A DNA stretch of 64,000 nt from Paenibacillus rhizosphaerae (GCF_014192015.1 NZ_JACHXJ010000007.1:186001-250000), one strand, 5' to 3'; positions 24,109 to 32,551 are shown, counted from the stretch's first letter. Notes: generated by a model not told the origin, from the sequence alone. Numbers and translations are program-made.

Positions 24109-24918
24109 ATGATGGAGGCTGTGACGAGCATGCCGGGCATGATCCGGTACGAGCAGGGAAAGTTGGAGGAAAAGACCGACTTGGTCGTGAACGAGCATCC
24201 CGTAACGATCAAAATCAACGGCGAGGAATTTGCGACCCTCGTCTGTACGCCCGAATACATTGAAGATATGGCTGTCGGTTATCTCGCATCGGAAGGCGTC
24301 ATTTCAAGCATGGGGGAGATCAAGGACTTATGGGTTCAGGAGGAGGAAGGGTTTGTCCACGCGTCTGTAAGCAAGTGGAGCCCCCTTCATCGCCAGCTTT
24401 ACAGCAAAAGGTACGTCACGTCCTGCTGCGGCGCCAGCCGACAGGGGTTTGTGTTTTTCAATGACGCGAAAACAGCCAAGGTGCTGGATCAGGCTCCGGT
24501 GGAGCTGTCCTTTGACGATTGCTTCCGGCTCATTCGGGAGATGCAGGAGGGAGCCGAGACGTTTAACCGTACGGGCGGCGTGCATAACGCCGCTTTGTGC
24601 GACCGGAACGGGATCCTTCTGTCGAGGATGGATATCGGGCGGCATAACGCCCTGGATAAAATTTATGGTTACTGCCTGAAAAACGACATCGCGGTGGATG
24701 ATAAAATTATCGTGTTCAGCGGCAGAATTTCCTCGGAAATACTGCTGAAGGTGGCGAAAATCGGCTGTGCCGTCATTTTGTCCAAGTCGGCGCCGACCGC
24801 GCTTGCGCTGGAGCTGGCGGACAATCTGGGCATTACGGCCGTCGGTTTTATCCGTGGCCAATCCTGCAACGTGTATACCCACCCGCACCGCATTGTGGAG
24901 TGCAGGCCGCAATCCTGA
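24109..24918 (+). CDS. fdhD: FdhD sulfurtransferase for formate dehydrogenase maturation
   Basis: FdhD passes sulfur from a cysteine desulfurase to the molybdenum cofactor and is needed for active formate dehydrogenase. The 269-residue protein has SCCGAS with the sulfur-carrying cysteines C106 and C107, then TGGVHNAALCDR, DIGRHNALDKI, FSGRISSEILLK and SKSAPTALALELA. E. coli FdhD has a CxxC pair; the adjacent CC is a known variant. The ATG at 24109 has only a weak upstream AGGGATGAAG, consistent with coupling to the preceding gene. It serves the FdhF encoded on the other strand. Confidence 0.94.
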   Translation: MMEAVTSMPGMIRYEQGKLEEKTDLVVNEHPVTIKINGEEFATLVCTPEYIEDMAVGYLASEGVISSMGEIKDLWVQEEEGFVHASVSKWSPLHRQLYSKRYVTSCCGASRQGFVFFNDAKTAKVLDQAPVELSFDDCFRLIREMQEGAETFNRTGGVHNAALCDRNGILLSRMDIGRHNALDKIYGYCLKNDIAVDDKIIVFSGRISSEILLKVAKIGCAVILSKSAPTALALELADNLGITAVGFIRGQSCNVYTHPHRIVECRPQS

Positions 24919-25015
24919 TCGGTAACCCAGGCGCATCTGCTGCAAAAGCAGATATCATTTCCGGCACCAGTCCACATAAAAGGAATTTGCAGCCTCAAAA
25001 GAAGGAGGGATCATC

Positions 25016-26029
25016 ATGGAAACCCATGATCAATACAACCGTATACTCAGAGATTTGAGGCTTTCCGTGACGGACCGCTGCAATTTCCGCTGCCGGTATT
25101 GCATGCCCGAGGAAATCTTCGGCAAGGATTACGCCTTTTTGTCCAGGGAACATATTCTCAGCGTCGAGGAAACGGTACGGATTACGCGGATATTCACCCG
25201 CCTGGGGGCCCGAAAAATCCGCATCACCGGCGGCGAGCCGCTGCTGCGCAAGGAGCTTCCGGATATCATCCGGGAGGTGTCCCGGATTCCCGGCGTGGAG
25301 GATGTCGCTTTGACGACAAACGGCAGCCTGCTGGCCCGGCACGCCCGGACGCTGCACGAGGCGGGTTTGATGCGCGTCGCCGTCAGCCTGGATGCCCTCG
25401 ATGACGATACGTTCTTGGCGATGAACGGCGGCAAGGCACGGGTGGCTCAGGTGCTGGAGGGTATTGACGCCGCCGCCGAAGCGGGTCTGGCCGTGAAGGT
25501 CAACATGGTCGTGCAGAAAGGCGTCAACGAGCATGCCCTGCTGCCCATGGTCCGCTATTTTCGCGAGCGGGGCCATATTCTGCGCATGATCGAATATATG
25601 GACGTCGGCAATACGAACGGTTGGAACTGGGACCAGGTCGTCAGCAAGCGGGAAATGCTGGAGCGGATTCACGCCGAATTTCCGCTGGCGCCTGCCGATC
25701 CCAATTATGAGGGGGAGGTGGCTTCCCGCTTCCGCTTTCTCGACGGCCAAGGCGAAATCGGCGTCATTTCATCCGTCAGCGACGCCTTCTGCTCCACGTG
25801 TACGCGGGGCCGATTATCGGCGGACGGCATGTTCTACACCTGCCTGTTCGCGACGAAGGGGCATGACCTGAGGGGGTGGCTGCGTTCAGGCGCAACCGAC
25901 GATGAGATCGCGGAGCATATCATGGCCATCTGGGAAGGACGGCATGACCGGTATTCGCTGGACCGCGGTACAGCCGGCACGGGTACGGGCCGGGAAGCCA
26001 AGGTGGAAATGTCCCGGATCGGAGGATGA
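25016..26029 (+). CDS. moaA: GTP 3',8-cyclase (molybdenum cofactor biosynthesis)
   Basis: MoaA is a radical-SAM enzyme that, with MoaC, converts GTP to cyclic pyranopterin monophosphate, the first step in molybdenum cofactor synthesis. Its 337 residues carry the radical-SAM cluster C22-x3-C26-x2-C29 (CNFRCRYC), the SAM-binding TGGEPLLR, and the second cluster CSTC followed by YTC. The C-terminus is SRIGG, with the double glycine needed for activity. AGGAGGGA lies 7 bases before the ATG. Other moa/moe genes are not in the window, so this copy may serve the formate dehydrogenase specifically. Confidence 0.95.
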   Translation: METHDQYNRILRDLRLSVTDRCNFRCRYCMPEEIFGKDYAFLSREHILSVEETVRITRIFTRLGARKIRITGGEPLLRKELPDIIREVSRIPGVEDVALTTNGSLLARHARTLHEAGLMRVAVSLDALDDDTFLAMNGGKARVAQVLEGIDAAAEAGLAVKVNMVVQKGVNEHALLPMVRYFRERGHILRMIEYMDVGNTNGWNWDQVVSKREMLERIHAEFPLAPADPNYEGEVASRFRFLDGQGEIGVISSVSDAFCSTCTRGRLSADGMFYTCLFATKGHDLRGWLRSGATDDEIAEHIMAIWEGRHDRYSLDRGTAGTGTGREAKVEMSRIGG

Positions 26030-26111
26030 CGACTTGTCCGGTCTGGCTTTCTAGAACTAAACGTGGTCTGGCCTCCTAGAATGTACATCGATCAACGTTT
26101 TTTTTAAATTG

Positions 26112-26141
26112 TTGACAAATTTATGAACCGGTGTTTATCAT
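26112..26141 (+). promoter_or_regulatory. Promoter of the focA-like leader
   Basis: TTGACA (26112-26117), an 18-base spacer and TATCAT (26136-26141) give a near-consensus promoter. Transcription would begin near 26148, about 250 bases before the formate channel gene. Confidence 0.7.
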
Positions 26142-26147
26142 TATGTA

Positions 26148-26250
26148 TGAAATGTCATAGACAAATGGGGTGGATGTAGGGAATGCACCTGCCCTATTCG
26201 TTACGTGTCATGTGTGTTTGATCTCCCTATAGGAATCGGGTAGGGGAATT
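26148..26250 (+). promoter_or_regulatory. Candidate riboswitch aptamer before the formate channel
   Basis: GGTG (26169-26172) pairs with CACC (26186-26189), while TAGGG in that loop (26177-26181) can pair with CCCTA (26192-26196). This makes an H-type pseudoknot. A second CCCTA/TAGGG pair (26225-26229 with 26241-26245) follows, and then a terminator. The layout is that of a ligand-sensing leader. It does not match riboswitch classes I can recall (THF, ZTP, c-di-GMP, fluoride, TPP). Confidence 0.5.
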
Positions 26251-26310
26251 AACCGCTGTCAATCAACTTTCGGCTGCAGGGCCGGGGTTTGATTTGTGGC
26301 GGTTTTTTTT
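26251..26310 (+). terminator. Intrinsic terminator inside the focA-like leader
   Basis: AACCGC (26251-26256) pairs with GCGGTT (26299-26304), and inside it AATCAA pairs with TTGATT; eight T follow. It stands 92 bases before the coding region, so transcription of the channel gene would require antitermination or read-through. Confidence 0.75.
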
Positions 26311-26401
26311 GTTGTTGGAATGAACAAGAGAAAGTGGATCTATTTGCGAATCACAGGCTTTATCGAAGAAAGTTATGAAGGAAAATGGAAGGAATGGTAC
26401 G

Positions 26402-27217
26402 ATGTCGTCTTTTTATTCACCGCAGCAAATTCGTGATATTGCCATTGAAACAGGGGAGAAGAAAGCTAAACTGCCGCTGCCCGCGGTCCTCATTCTCGGC
26501 TTCCTGGCGGGTGCGTTTATTGCGCTTGGTTTTCTGCTGGATATCCGTGTCATCGGAACGGCTCCGAAGGAATGGGGCTCGGTCGCCGGATTTCTGGGTG
26601 CAGCCGTCTTCCCGGTAGGGCTGATCCTGACCGTTCTGGCCGGAGGGGAACTATTGACGGGTAACATGATGACGCTTCCAATGGCGTGGTTTTCCCGTAA
26701 AATCGGCTTTGGCGCCGTCCTCAAAAACTGGATTCTCGTCACGGTCGCCAACTTTATCGGGGCGGTGTTCGTCGCCTATTTCTTCGGGCATGTCGCCGGG
26801 CTGACGGAAGGGGCGTTTCTGGCCAAAACGGTTGCTGTGGCCGAAGCGAAGGTGCATGATTCGTTCCTGCAGGCTTTTGTCTCGGCCATCGGCTGCAATT
26901 GGCTCGTCTGCCTGGCGGTCTGGCTCGGTTACGGCGCGAAGGATGTTACCGGAAAAATCGTCGGGATCTGGTTTCCGGTCATGGCGTTTGTCGCCATCGG
27001 CTTTCAGCACGTTGTCGCCAACATGTTTGTCATTCCGGCTGCGATCTTTGCCGGACAGATGAGCTGGAGCCAATACTTCCCGAACTTCGCGGCGGTGTTC
27101 CTGGGCAACCTCATCGGCGGGGCGGTCTTTGTGGCCCTTGCGTATTTCGCCGCTTACCGCCAGCCCGCCGGCACCATGCTGCCTCTGGCCGAGAAGGCGA
27201 ATCATAAATCGGCGTAA
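26402..27217 (+). CDS. Formate/nitrite transporter family channel (FocA/NirC)
   Basis: A 271-residue member of the FNT family, pentameric channels for formate, nitrite or hydrosulfide. It has six membrane spans. The family motifs are visible: LAGGELLTGNMMTLP near the second half-helix, IGCNWLVCLAVWL, and GFQHVVANMFVIPAA with the pore histidine. The ATG at 26402 has GGAAGGA 8 bases upstream; an ATG nine codons earlier lacks a ribosome binding site. Its place between moaA and a sulfite-type exporter, and opposite fdhF, favours formate, though hydrosulfide or nitrite remain possible. The end overlaps the convergent LysR gene by 16 bases. Confidence 0.92.
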   Translation: MSSFYSPQQIRDIAIETGEKKAKLPLPAVLILGFLAGAFIALGFLLDIRVIGTAPKEWGSVAGFLGAAVFPVGLILTVLAGGELLTGNMMTLPMAWFSRKIGFGAVLKNWILVTVANFIGAVFVAYFFGHVAGLTEGAFLAKTVAVAEAKVHDSFLQAFVSAIGCNWLVCLAVWLGYGAKDVTGKIVGIWFPVMAFVAIGFQHVVANMFVIPAAIFAGQMSWSQYFPNFAAVFLGNLIGGAVFVALAYFAAYRQPAGTMLPLAEKANHKSA

Positions 27218-28104
27218 TGCCGCTTGGCGTACTGCTCCAAAATGTGCACGAATTTGAGCAGTGCCATGCCGGCCGGCTGATCCTTGCCTTGAACCATCAG
27301 CAGATCCCGACTGAGCTTCATCCCTTTCAGCTTGACCTCGCACAGCTCGCCGCTGCCAAGCTCCTTGCGGACGACCCAGCGGGACAGGACAGCGATGCCC
27401 AGGCCCGCGGCGGCCGCTTCCTTGACACCCTGGCTGCTGCTGAAGATGAAGCTCCGCTTGACCGCAAGTCTTCCGTCCTCAATCAGCCGGTCGCTGTAGG
27501 CCCGCGTGCCCGAACCGCTTTCGCGCATGACCCACACCTGGTCCTGCAGCAAGCCGGGATCAATCGATTTGTAGGCAGCTAGGGGATGGTCGGGCGACAT
27601 CACCAGCACCATTTCATCCTCCATGAACGTGGTCAGCTGCACGTCCCTGGAGGTCGTGCTGCCTTCAACCAGACCGATATGAAACCGCCCTTCGCGAATA
27701 TCGTGCACGATATTGTCGGTGTTGCTGATGTGAACCTGCACGTCGACTTCGGGGTACTGGTGCGCATATTCGGCGAGAACGGCCGGAAGGATGTATTCGC
27801 CGATCGTAAAGCTTGCGCCGATGCTCAAAGAGCCGGTCACGACATCCCGCAGCAGATGGATCTCCTGCTGGGCCTCCTCGTACAGCGCCAGCATCTGCTT
27901 GGCCTTCCGGAACAAGATTTCGCCGGCCTCGGTCAGTCTGACCTGCTTCGGGGACCGGAGCATCAGCTTCGCACCCAGCTCATCCTCCAAATTCCGGATA
28001 TGCAGGCTCACCCCCGGCTGGGACAGATGGAGCCGCTTGGCGGCGCGGGAGAAATTGCGCTCTTCGGCTACGGTGACGAAGACTTTCAATGTGTCTGTGA
28101 TCAT
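27202..28104 (-). CDS. LysR family transcriptional regulator (CysL/YwfK-like)
   Basis: A 300-residue LysR regulator with an N-terminal winged helix-turn-helix (residues about 18-37, FSRAAKRLHLSQPGVSLHIR) and a C-terminal effector domain beginning SLSIGASFTIGEYILPAVLA. The closest type I recall is CysL/CbbR-like. CAGGAG lies 9 bases before the ATG. It is divergent from the yeiH exporter gene, the classic arrangement for a LysR activator and its target, with palindromic sites between them. Its 3' end overlaps the formate channel gene by 16 bases. Confidence 0.92.
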   Translation of the reverse strand: MITDTLKVFVTVAEERNFSRAAKRLHLSQPGVSLHIRNLEDELGAKLMLRSPKQVRLTEAGEILFRKAKQMLALYEEAQQEIHLLRDVVTGSLSIGASFTIGEYILPAVLAEYAHQYPEVDVQVHISNTDNIVHDIREGRFHIGLVEGSTTSRDVQLTTFMEDEMVLVMSPDHPLAAYKSIDPGLLQDQVWVMRESGSGTRAYSDRLIEDGRLAVKRSFIFSSSQGVKEAAAAGLGIAVLSRWVVRKELGSGELCEVKLKGMKLSRDLLMVQGKDQPAGMALLKFVHILEQYAKRHYADL

Positions 28105-28163
28105 GGCGTGGACTCCTGTTCATCTTTTCTTCCGCGTCAGGCGGGGCTAAGACGGCGCTGAAG

Positions 28164-28180
28164 ATTACACCCAGTGTAAC
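28164..28180. promoter_or_regulatory. Inverted repeat in the LysR-yeiH intergenic region, site 1
   Basis: TTACAC-CCA-GTGTAA (28165-28179) is a perfect 6-3-6 inverted repeat about 60 bases before the lysR start. It is a likely regulator-binding site, perhaps for autoregulation. Confidence 0.5.
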
Positions 28181-28209
28181 GTGGGGGAGGACCGCAATCA
28201 ATCATAAGT

Positions 28210-28228
28210 TATCCTGATGATTGGGATA
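28210..28228. promoter_or_regulatory. LysR-type operator candidate, site 2
   Basis: TATCC (28210-28214), nine bases, then GGATA (28224-28228) form an interrupted palindrome of LysR-box style in the middle of the divergent region, upstream of yeiH. Confidence 0.5.
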
Positions 28229-28322
28229 GCAAATCGGTATTTCCCTTCCGGAGCCGGACATTCTATAGTGAGCGTATCGATAGCCGCATGAATGATCAGG
28301 CTACGGACGGGAGGAATAAATC

Positions 28323-29357
28323 ATGATTGCATCTCAGGGATCGGCCCTGCCGCGCAGAAAGCGCAATTTGAACGCTTATATGCTGGGGCTCTGCCTCACG
28401 TTTGTTTTATCATTGCTGGCCAAAGGGCTGGCGCTGCTGCCTTTTCTCGGCATCATGGGGCAGCTGGTGCTGGCCATCCTGCTGGGCATGGTTTACCGCG
28501 CATTCGCCGGCGTGCCGGAGTACGCGATGCCCGGCATCGCCTTTTCCAATAAAAAGCTGCTCAGGCTGGGCATTATTTTGCTCGGCATGCGGCTGAACCT
28601 GGCGGACATCGTTCATGCCGGACCGAAGGTTCTGCTGCTGGCCGCGGTCAATATCAGCGTGACGCTGCTCGCGGTATACGGCATCGCCCGGCTGATGAAG
28701 GTCGATCCGGTCATGTCGCTGCTGGCCGCCTGCGGTTCGGCCATTTGCGGGGCGGCGGCTGTAGCCGCCATCGCGCCGCAGGTCCGGGCGAACGAGCAGG
28801 AGACGGCGGTCAGCGCCGCGATAGTTGCCCTGCTCGGCACCCTGTTTACGCTGCTGTACGTCGGCCTGTATCCGCTGCTCGGCCTGTCGCCGGCCGGTTA
28901 CGGCGTGTTTGCGGGCGGCACGCTCCATGAAGTCGCCCATGCCATCGCGGCAGCAGCGCCAGGGGGCAAGGAGGCCGAAGACATGGCCGTCATCGTCAAG
29001 CTGACCCGGGTGGCGCTGCTCGTGCCCGTCGCCGTTCTCGTCGGCCTCTGGAGCAGCCGCAAGGGCGGGCGCACCGCACCGGGGGAAAGAGGCCGCATTC
29101 CCATCCCCTGGTTTGTGCTTGGCTTCCTGGTGATGAGCGGCATCCATACGCTGGGCATCCTGCCCGAATCAGCTGCCTCGCAGATCGTCACGGCAGCTTA
29201 TATGCTGATGGCCATGGCCATGGCCGGTCTTGGCCTGAACGTCGACTTTGCCGTGTTCGGACGTCAAGGGGGCCGGCCGTTCGCCGCCGCGCTGCTCGGC
29301 TCCTGCCTGCTGGCCGGCGTCGGATATGTGCTGGTCAAAGCGCTGGGATTGGCATAA
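28323..29357 (+). CDS. yeiH: YeiH-family putative sulfate exporter
   Basis: A 344-residue integral membrane protein of the YeiH/UPF0324 family with about ten membrane spans. Motifs include GIILLGMRLNLADI, AACGSAICGAAAVAAIAP, and GGTLHEVAHAIAAAAPGG with a conserved Glu and His. Family members are annotated as putative sulfate or sulfite exporters. GGGAGGA lies 7 bases before the ATG. The divergent LysR gene very likely controls it. It may protect the cell against sulfite or another small anion. Confidence 0.88.
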   Translation: MIASQGSALPRRKRNLNAYMLGLCLTFVLSLLAKGLALLPFLGIMGQLVLAILLGMVYRAFAGVPEYAMPGIAFSNKKLLRLGIILLGMRLNLADIVHAGPKVLLLAAVNISVTLLAVYGIARLMKVDPVMSLLAACGSAICGAAAVAAIAPQVRANEQETAVSAAIVALLGTLFTLLYVGLYPLLGLSPAGYGVFAGGTLHEVAHAIAAAAPGGKEAEDMAVIVKLTRVALLVPVAVLVGLWSSRKGGRTAPGERGRIPIPWFVLGFLVMSGIHTLGILPESAASQIVTAAYMLMAMAMAGLGLNVDFAVFGRQGGRPFAAALLGSCLLAGVGYVLVKALGLA

Positions 29358-29387
29358 AACGCCGGGACGGACCGGCAAACACAAAAC

Positions 29388-29426
29388 AAGGACTCCGGCC
29401 GGGAACGGCGGAGTCCTTCCTCTTTT
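29388..29426 (+). terminator. Terminator after yeiH
   Basis: AAGGACTCCG and CGGAGTCCTT form a 10-bp stem followed by CCTCTTTT, about 30 bases after the stop. Confidence 0.75.
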
Positions 29427-29453
29427 GTTTACAACCTTAAATGAACGTTCCGG

Positions 29454-29888
29454 CTACAGTTCGTCGGAATCATCGCCATCATAGCCGTTGATCAGGTCCG
29501 TCCCGTGCATATCCTCCACCAAGGCGATCGCGGAAGGATCGACCGGACTGTTCGCCGAAATGTCGTCCGCATCCGGAACGTCCGGCAGCTCATCGTCCTC
29601 CGTCAACTCGTTCACGGCCGAGGAAGCACCGGCATACGCGCCGGACTTCTCGGCAGGGACTGGAGCCGAGTCCCGGCCCCCAAGCTCTGGACTCATGTCG
29701 GATCGGACATAGAATTCCACGTCCTCCGCTTCCGGCTCACGGCTGATGCTTTGCTTGGTGTATGTCCCCGCATCCTTGAAGTCATCCCGGGGCAGCTCAA
29801 ACTCGGGCGGAAGCTCACGCTGCTGGTCGTACCGTTCATAGGTCAAATCGGCATCGCTTTTGATTTCCTTATTATACTCATCAGCCAT
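29454..29888 (-). CDS. Hypothetical acidic protein, 144 residues
   Basis: I do not recognise a domain. The protein is very acidic, rich in Asp, Glu, Ser and Pro, and looks largely disordered (ELTEDDELPDVPDADDIS, DGDDSDEL at the end). The ATG at 29888 is preferred over one three codons upstream because AAAGGAG is 9 bases before it. It is followed upstream by a 54-residue membrane protein gene on the same strand. Similar low-complexity acidic proteins occur in Bacillales and are sometimes spore-associated; that is only a suggestion. Confidence 0.65.
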   Translation of the reverse strand: MADEYNKEIKSDADLTYERYDQQRELPPEFELPRDDFKDAGTYTKQSISREPEAEDVEFYVRSDMSPELGGRDSAPVPAEKSGAYAGASSAVNELTEDDELPDVPDADDISANSPVDPSAIALVEDMHGTDLINGYDGDDSDEL

Positions 29889-29960
29889 GTCATCCATCTC
29901 CTTTGGCGTAATTTCTTTCCTTACCGTTACCCGAAATGAGCCTGTATATCCGCTCTCGGA

Positions 29961-30125
29961 TTAAAACTTTGGAAATACGTATCTAATCAAGAAATAGAGG
30001 AAACCGAAAAAAATGATAATGTACGCTGCGTATTTGATAAAAGTGGCAGCTACCAGACTGGAATCGGACTTCTGCTGAACTTCCTTATGCTCAACCTCAA
30101 CATTGTTTCGGCGGAATTCACTCAT
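29961..30125 (-). CDS. Small single-span membrane protein, 54 residues
   Basis: A short frame with a clear ribosome binding site (AAAGGAGGA, 6 bases before the ATG at 30125). The peptide starts MSEFRRNNVEVEHKEVQQK and has one hydrophobic span, YAAYIIIFFGFLYFLI, ending RYVFPKF. The soluble N-terminal part and single helix suggest a small membrane-anchored protein facing the cytoplasm. It may be cotranscribed with the acidic protein gene 72 bases downstream. The function is unknown. Confidence 0.6.
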   Translation of the reverse strand: MSEFRRNNVEVEHKEVQQKSDSSLVAATFIKYAAYIIIFFGFLYFLIRYVFPKF

Positions 30126-30485
30126 CGATAATCCTCCTTTCAGCGGGAGATCGGGAAGTCTCTATCGTTTGGTACTTTAATAAACCTACCGGTTCAAGGT
30201 GAAACATCGTTACCATACTTAGGAAAAAGTGGTATGATAAAATAAGTGCCGGCTTGCGTGACTTCAAAGACGGGTTCGCCTGGGTCGAAGTCATTCGTGG
30301 AATTATTATGTTATATAATGTATAAATATAATAATAGTAGCGGTATACTCGAGGTTATATGTATATTTATACAAATGATATATTTTTTAGACGATGCCCG
30401 TAAGAACAGGAAGGAGTGGACGAAGATGATAGCGAATCTACATAGCAGTTAAATATTTTACAAATATTAACTTTTGAGGTGTTTT
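30126..30485 (+). other. Intergenic region before the first sensor kinase
   Basis: About 360 bases. The part from 30300 is very A/T-rich with several TATAAT-like boxes (for example TTATATAATGTATAAAT near 30309-30325), probably the kinase promoter. AGGAAGGAGTGG at 30409-30420 is followed by an eight-codon frame (ATG at 30426, ending TAA), too short to call as a gene but possibly a leader peptide. Confidence 0.4.
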
Positions 30486-32390
30486 ATGAAGGGTTTCCCC
30501 AAATCCGTAATCGTGAAGCTGGCTCTGATCGCTTGCCTGATCCTGATGCTAGTGATGGCACCGGTATTCGCTTCGGCGAAGCAGACGGGTGGAGAGCGTT
30601 GGATTCCCGAGTGGGAGGTCAAATGGGCGGACAGCCCGGATCTTGCGGCAGTTCCCGGATCCGTAACGGCAAGCGAAGGCTGGAGCCCGAACCAATCTGG
30701 CATGGCTTTGCCGAAAAGGCCCGGAACATCATCGACACTATGGATCAGAACGAAGCTCCCTGCATTAAACTGGGACATCCCCTCCATGCTTATCCCTAAG
30801 ATATACGGACAGAACATTGCGATTTTTATCGGCACGACCCCCATCTACGAATCAAACCGCGACTATATTTACGATAACAACAAAGTGTTAACTCCCCTTC
30901 AGAGAAATGATTCCGATAAAATACTGTACATAGGCGTTCAATCCGCCAAGGACCGCATCGGACTGCGCCACGGCATTGAACTGGGCAACTATCCGGAATT
31001 GCTGGACAGCTACGTCAAGAGAGACCTGATCGATATCATTCTGGGCTGCGCGTTTGTCTTTATTGCGCTCGTCATGCTCATTTGCTCGGTTTTTTTGAGA
31101 AAGGAGCAGAACGCCTCCTGGATTTCATTGAGTCTGGTGATCGCCTCCGCGGGAGTGCTGGTCATCACGTATTCCCCGTTTCTGTATACCTTTTACAAGG
31201 ATTACGGCAAGCTCTATACCCGCCTATGGGATGTCGCGCTGTTTGTGCTGCTTCCGTCACTAACCTATTTTATCGAACGGATCTTTGGCAGCGGGTACCG
31301 TTCGGTGATCAAGAAGCTGTTGTATTTTCAAATCGGATATTCGGCATTCTGCCTGCTCTTCATGCTGGCGAACATCGTGCTGAACGACAAACTATTCGGA
31401 ATCCATTATTTTCTGTCGGTCCGCGTTCTGGGAATCGTAATGATTGTACAAGCCGTGCTGCTCGTCAGCAATTCGATCATCCACGCCGTGAAAGGGAACC
31501 GGAGCGCCGAGATTTTTACCGTCGGTTTTGCAATGTTCGGCTTGACGGTCATTGGCGAAATGGTCTGGTTCTATTTAAAGGACGGCAATTATGACTTGTT
31601 TCTGTGGAAATGGGGGGTAGCTGTATTTATCATTTCCCTGATGCTGATCCTCGGCCGGAACTATACCATCAATCATGAACAGATTGTAAAATATTCAAGG
31701 GAACTGGAAATGTTCAACAACGAACTGCAGCGCTCCGAGAAAATGGCCATCATCAGCGAATTGGCGGCTTCTGTCGCCCATGAAGTCCGGAACCCGCTTC
31801 AGGTGACGCGTGGCTTCCTGCAGGTGCTGACCAAGAAGTACAGAAACCAGGATAAAATCTATATGACGATGGCCCTGGAGGAGTTGGACCGGGCCGCAGG
31901 CATCATCACCGACTTCCTGACCTTTGCCAAGCCGCAGTTTGAACGGATTTCCGTGCTGAACGTCAAGGAGGAGCTTGGGTATGTGGAGGGCGTCATCATA
32001 TCGCTTGCGAACCTTCAGGGCGCTCAGATCGACATGCAAGTTCCGGACCACCTGCAGGTAAAAGGGAACTCTTCGAAATTTAAGCAGGCCTTTATCAATA
32101 TGGTGAAGAACAGCATCGAGGCGCTTAGCGGAGACGGCCAGATTAACGTGTGGGCTTACGAAATGGACGAGCGGGTCGTGATCCATATTCAGGACAATGG
32201 AGAAGGGATGAGCAAGGAGGAGCTTGCCCGGCTGGGCGAGCCGTATTTCTCCAACAAGACGAAAGGGACCGGGCTCGGACTTATGGTTACGTTCCGGATT
32301 GTGGAAGCCATGGGGGGAAATCTTGAATTTAAAAGCGAAAAAGGGGTGGGAACTGAAGCGGTCGTCTCCTTTCCATCAGCGGCTGGTTAA
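30486..32390 (+). CDS. Membrane sensor histidine kinase with 7TM-DISM-like sensor
   Basis: A 634-residue sensor kinase. A signal-like helix (about residues 7-30) is followed by an extracellular beta-rich part (about 30-185) and about seven membrane spans (about 188-405) in the style of 7TMR-DISM sensors. The cytoplasmic kinase core has an H-box HEVRNPLQVTRGFL with phospho-acceptor His432, an N-box NMVKNSIEAL, DNGEGM, and GTGLGLMV. The H-box is of the KinB/KinD sporulation type (HisKA), not the HisKA_3 type of ComP. The ATG at 30486 follows GAGGTG. No response regulator gene adjoins, so it probably signals to a distant partner such as Spo0F (inference). A paralog lies at 34072, beyond a ComQ/peptide pair. 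Confidence 0.9.
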   Translation: MKGFPKSVIVKLALIACLILMLVMAPVFASAKQTGGERWIPEWEVKWADSPDLAAVPGSVTASEGWSPNQSGMALPKRPGTSSTLWIRTKLPALNWDIPSMLIPKIYGQNIAIFIGTTPIYESNRDYIYDNNKVLTPLQRNDSDKILYIGVQSAKDRIGLRHGIELGNYPELLDSYVKRDLIDIILGCAFVFIALVMLICSVFLRKEQNASWISLSLVIASAGVLVITYSPFLYTFYKDYGKLYTRLWDVALFVLLPSLTYFIERIFGSGYRSVIKKLLYFQIGYSAFCLLFMLANIVLNDKLFGIHYFLSVRVLGIVMIVQAVLLVSNSIIHAVKGNRSAEIFTVGFAMFGLTVIGEMVWFYLKDGNYDLFLWKWGVAVFIISLMLILGRNYTINHEQIVKYSRELEMFNNELQRSEKMAIISELAASVAHEVRNPLQVTRGFLQVLTKKYRNQDKIYMTMALEELDRAAGIITDFLTFAKPQFERISVLNVKEELGYVEGVIISLANLQGAQIDMQVPDHLQVKGNSSKFKQAFINMVKNSIEALSGDGQINVWAYEMDERVVIHIQDNGEGMSKEELARLGEPYFSNKTKGTGLGLMVTFRIVEAMGGNLEFKSEKGVGTEAVVSFPSAAG

Positions 32391-32488
32391 GCCGCTTGAC
32401 GGATAAGGGGGCGAACCCCGCTGTTCCCAACCCTTTCATGATAATATCAGAAAGTATAGACCCCAGAGCCATTGCTTCCTGATATTTC

Positions 32489-32551
32489 AAGAAAAACTTC
32501 CTTTAGATGCGGTCTGTCTTTTTTGAAGGTACGTCGAAAGGTGTTTTTCTT
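32489..32551 (+). repeat. Short dispersed element with terminal inverted repeats, copy 2
   Basis: AAGAAAAAC (32489-32497) and GTTTTTCTT (32543-32551) are inverted ends. The interior shares TAGATGCGGTCTGTCTT and TACGTCGA with copy 1 at 1596-1664. Its inner hairpin ACGTC-GAAA-GGTGT keeps pairing through G-T wobbles, although three stem and loop positions differ from copy 1. It lies between the convergent kinase and peptide genes, and its T-rich ends could terminate transcription both ways. Confidence 0.7.

Larger units (their letters stand above)
26030..26401 (+). other. Intergenic region holding the formate-channel promoter and leader
   Basis: About 370 bases with no gene. It contains a promoter at 26112-26141, a structured leader and a terminator at 26251-26310, described separately. 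Confidence 0.7.

Noticed and set aside
26148..26310. T-box or tetrahydrofolate riboswitch before the formate channel
   Set aside because: The T-box sequence (AGGGTGG..CCGCG type) is missing, and the THF riboswitch core that I can recall does not align.
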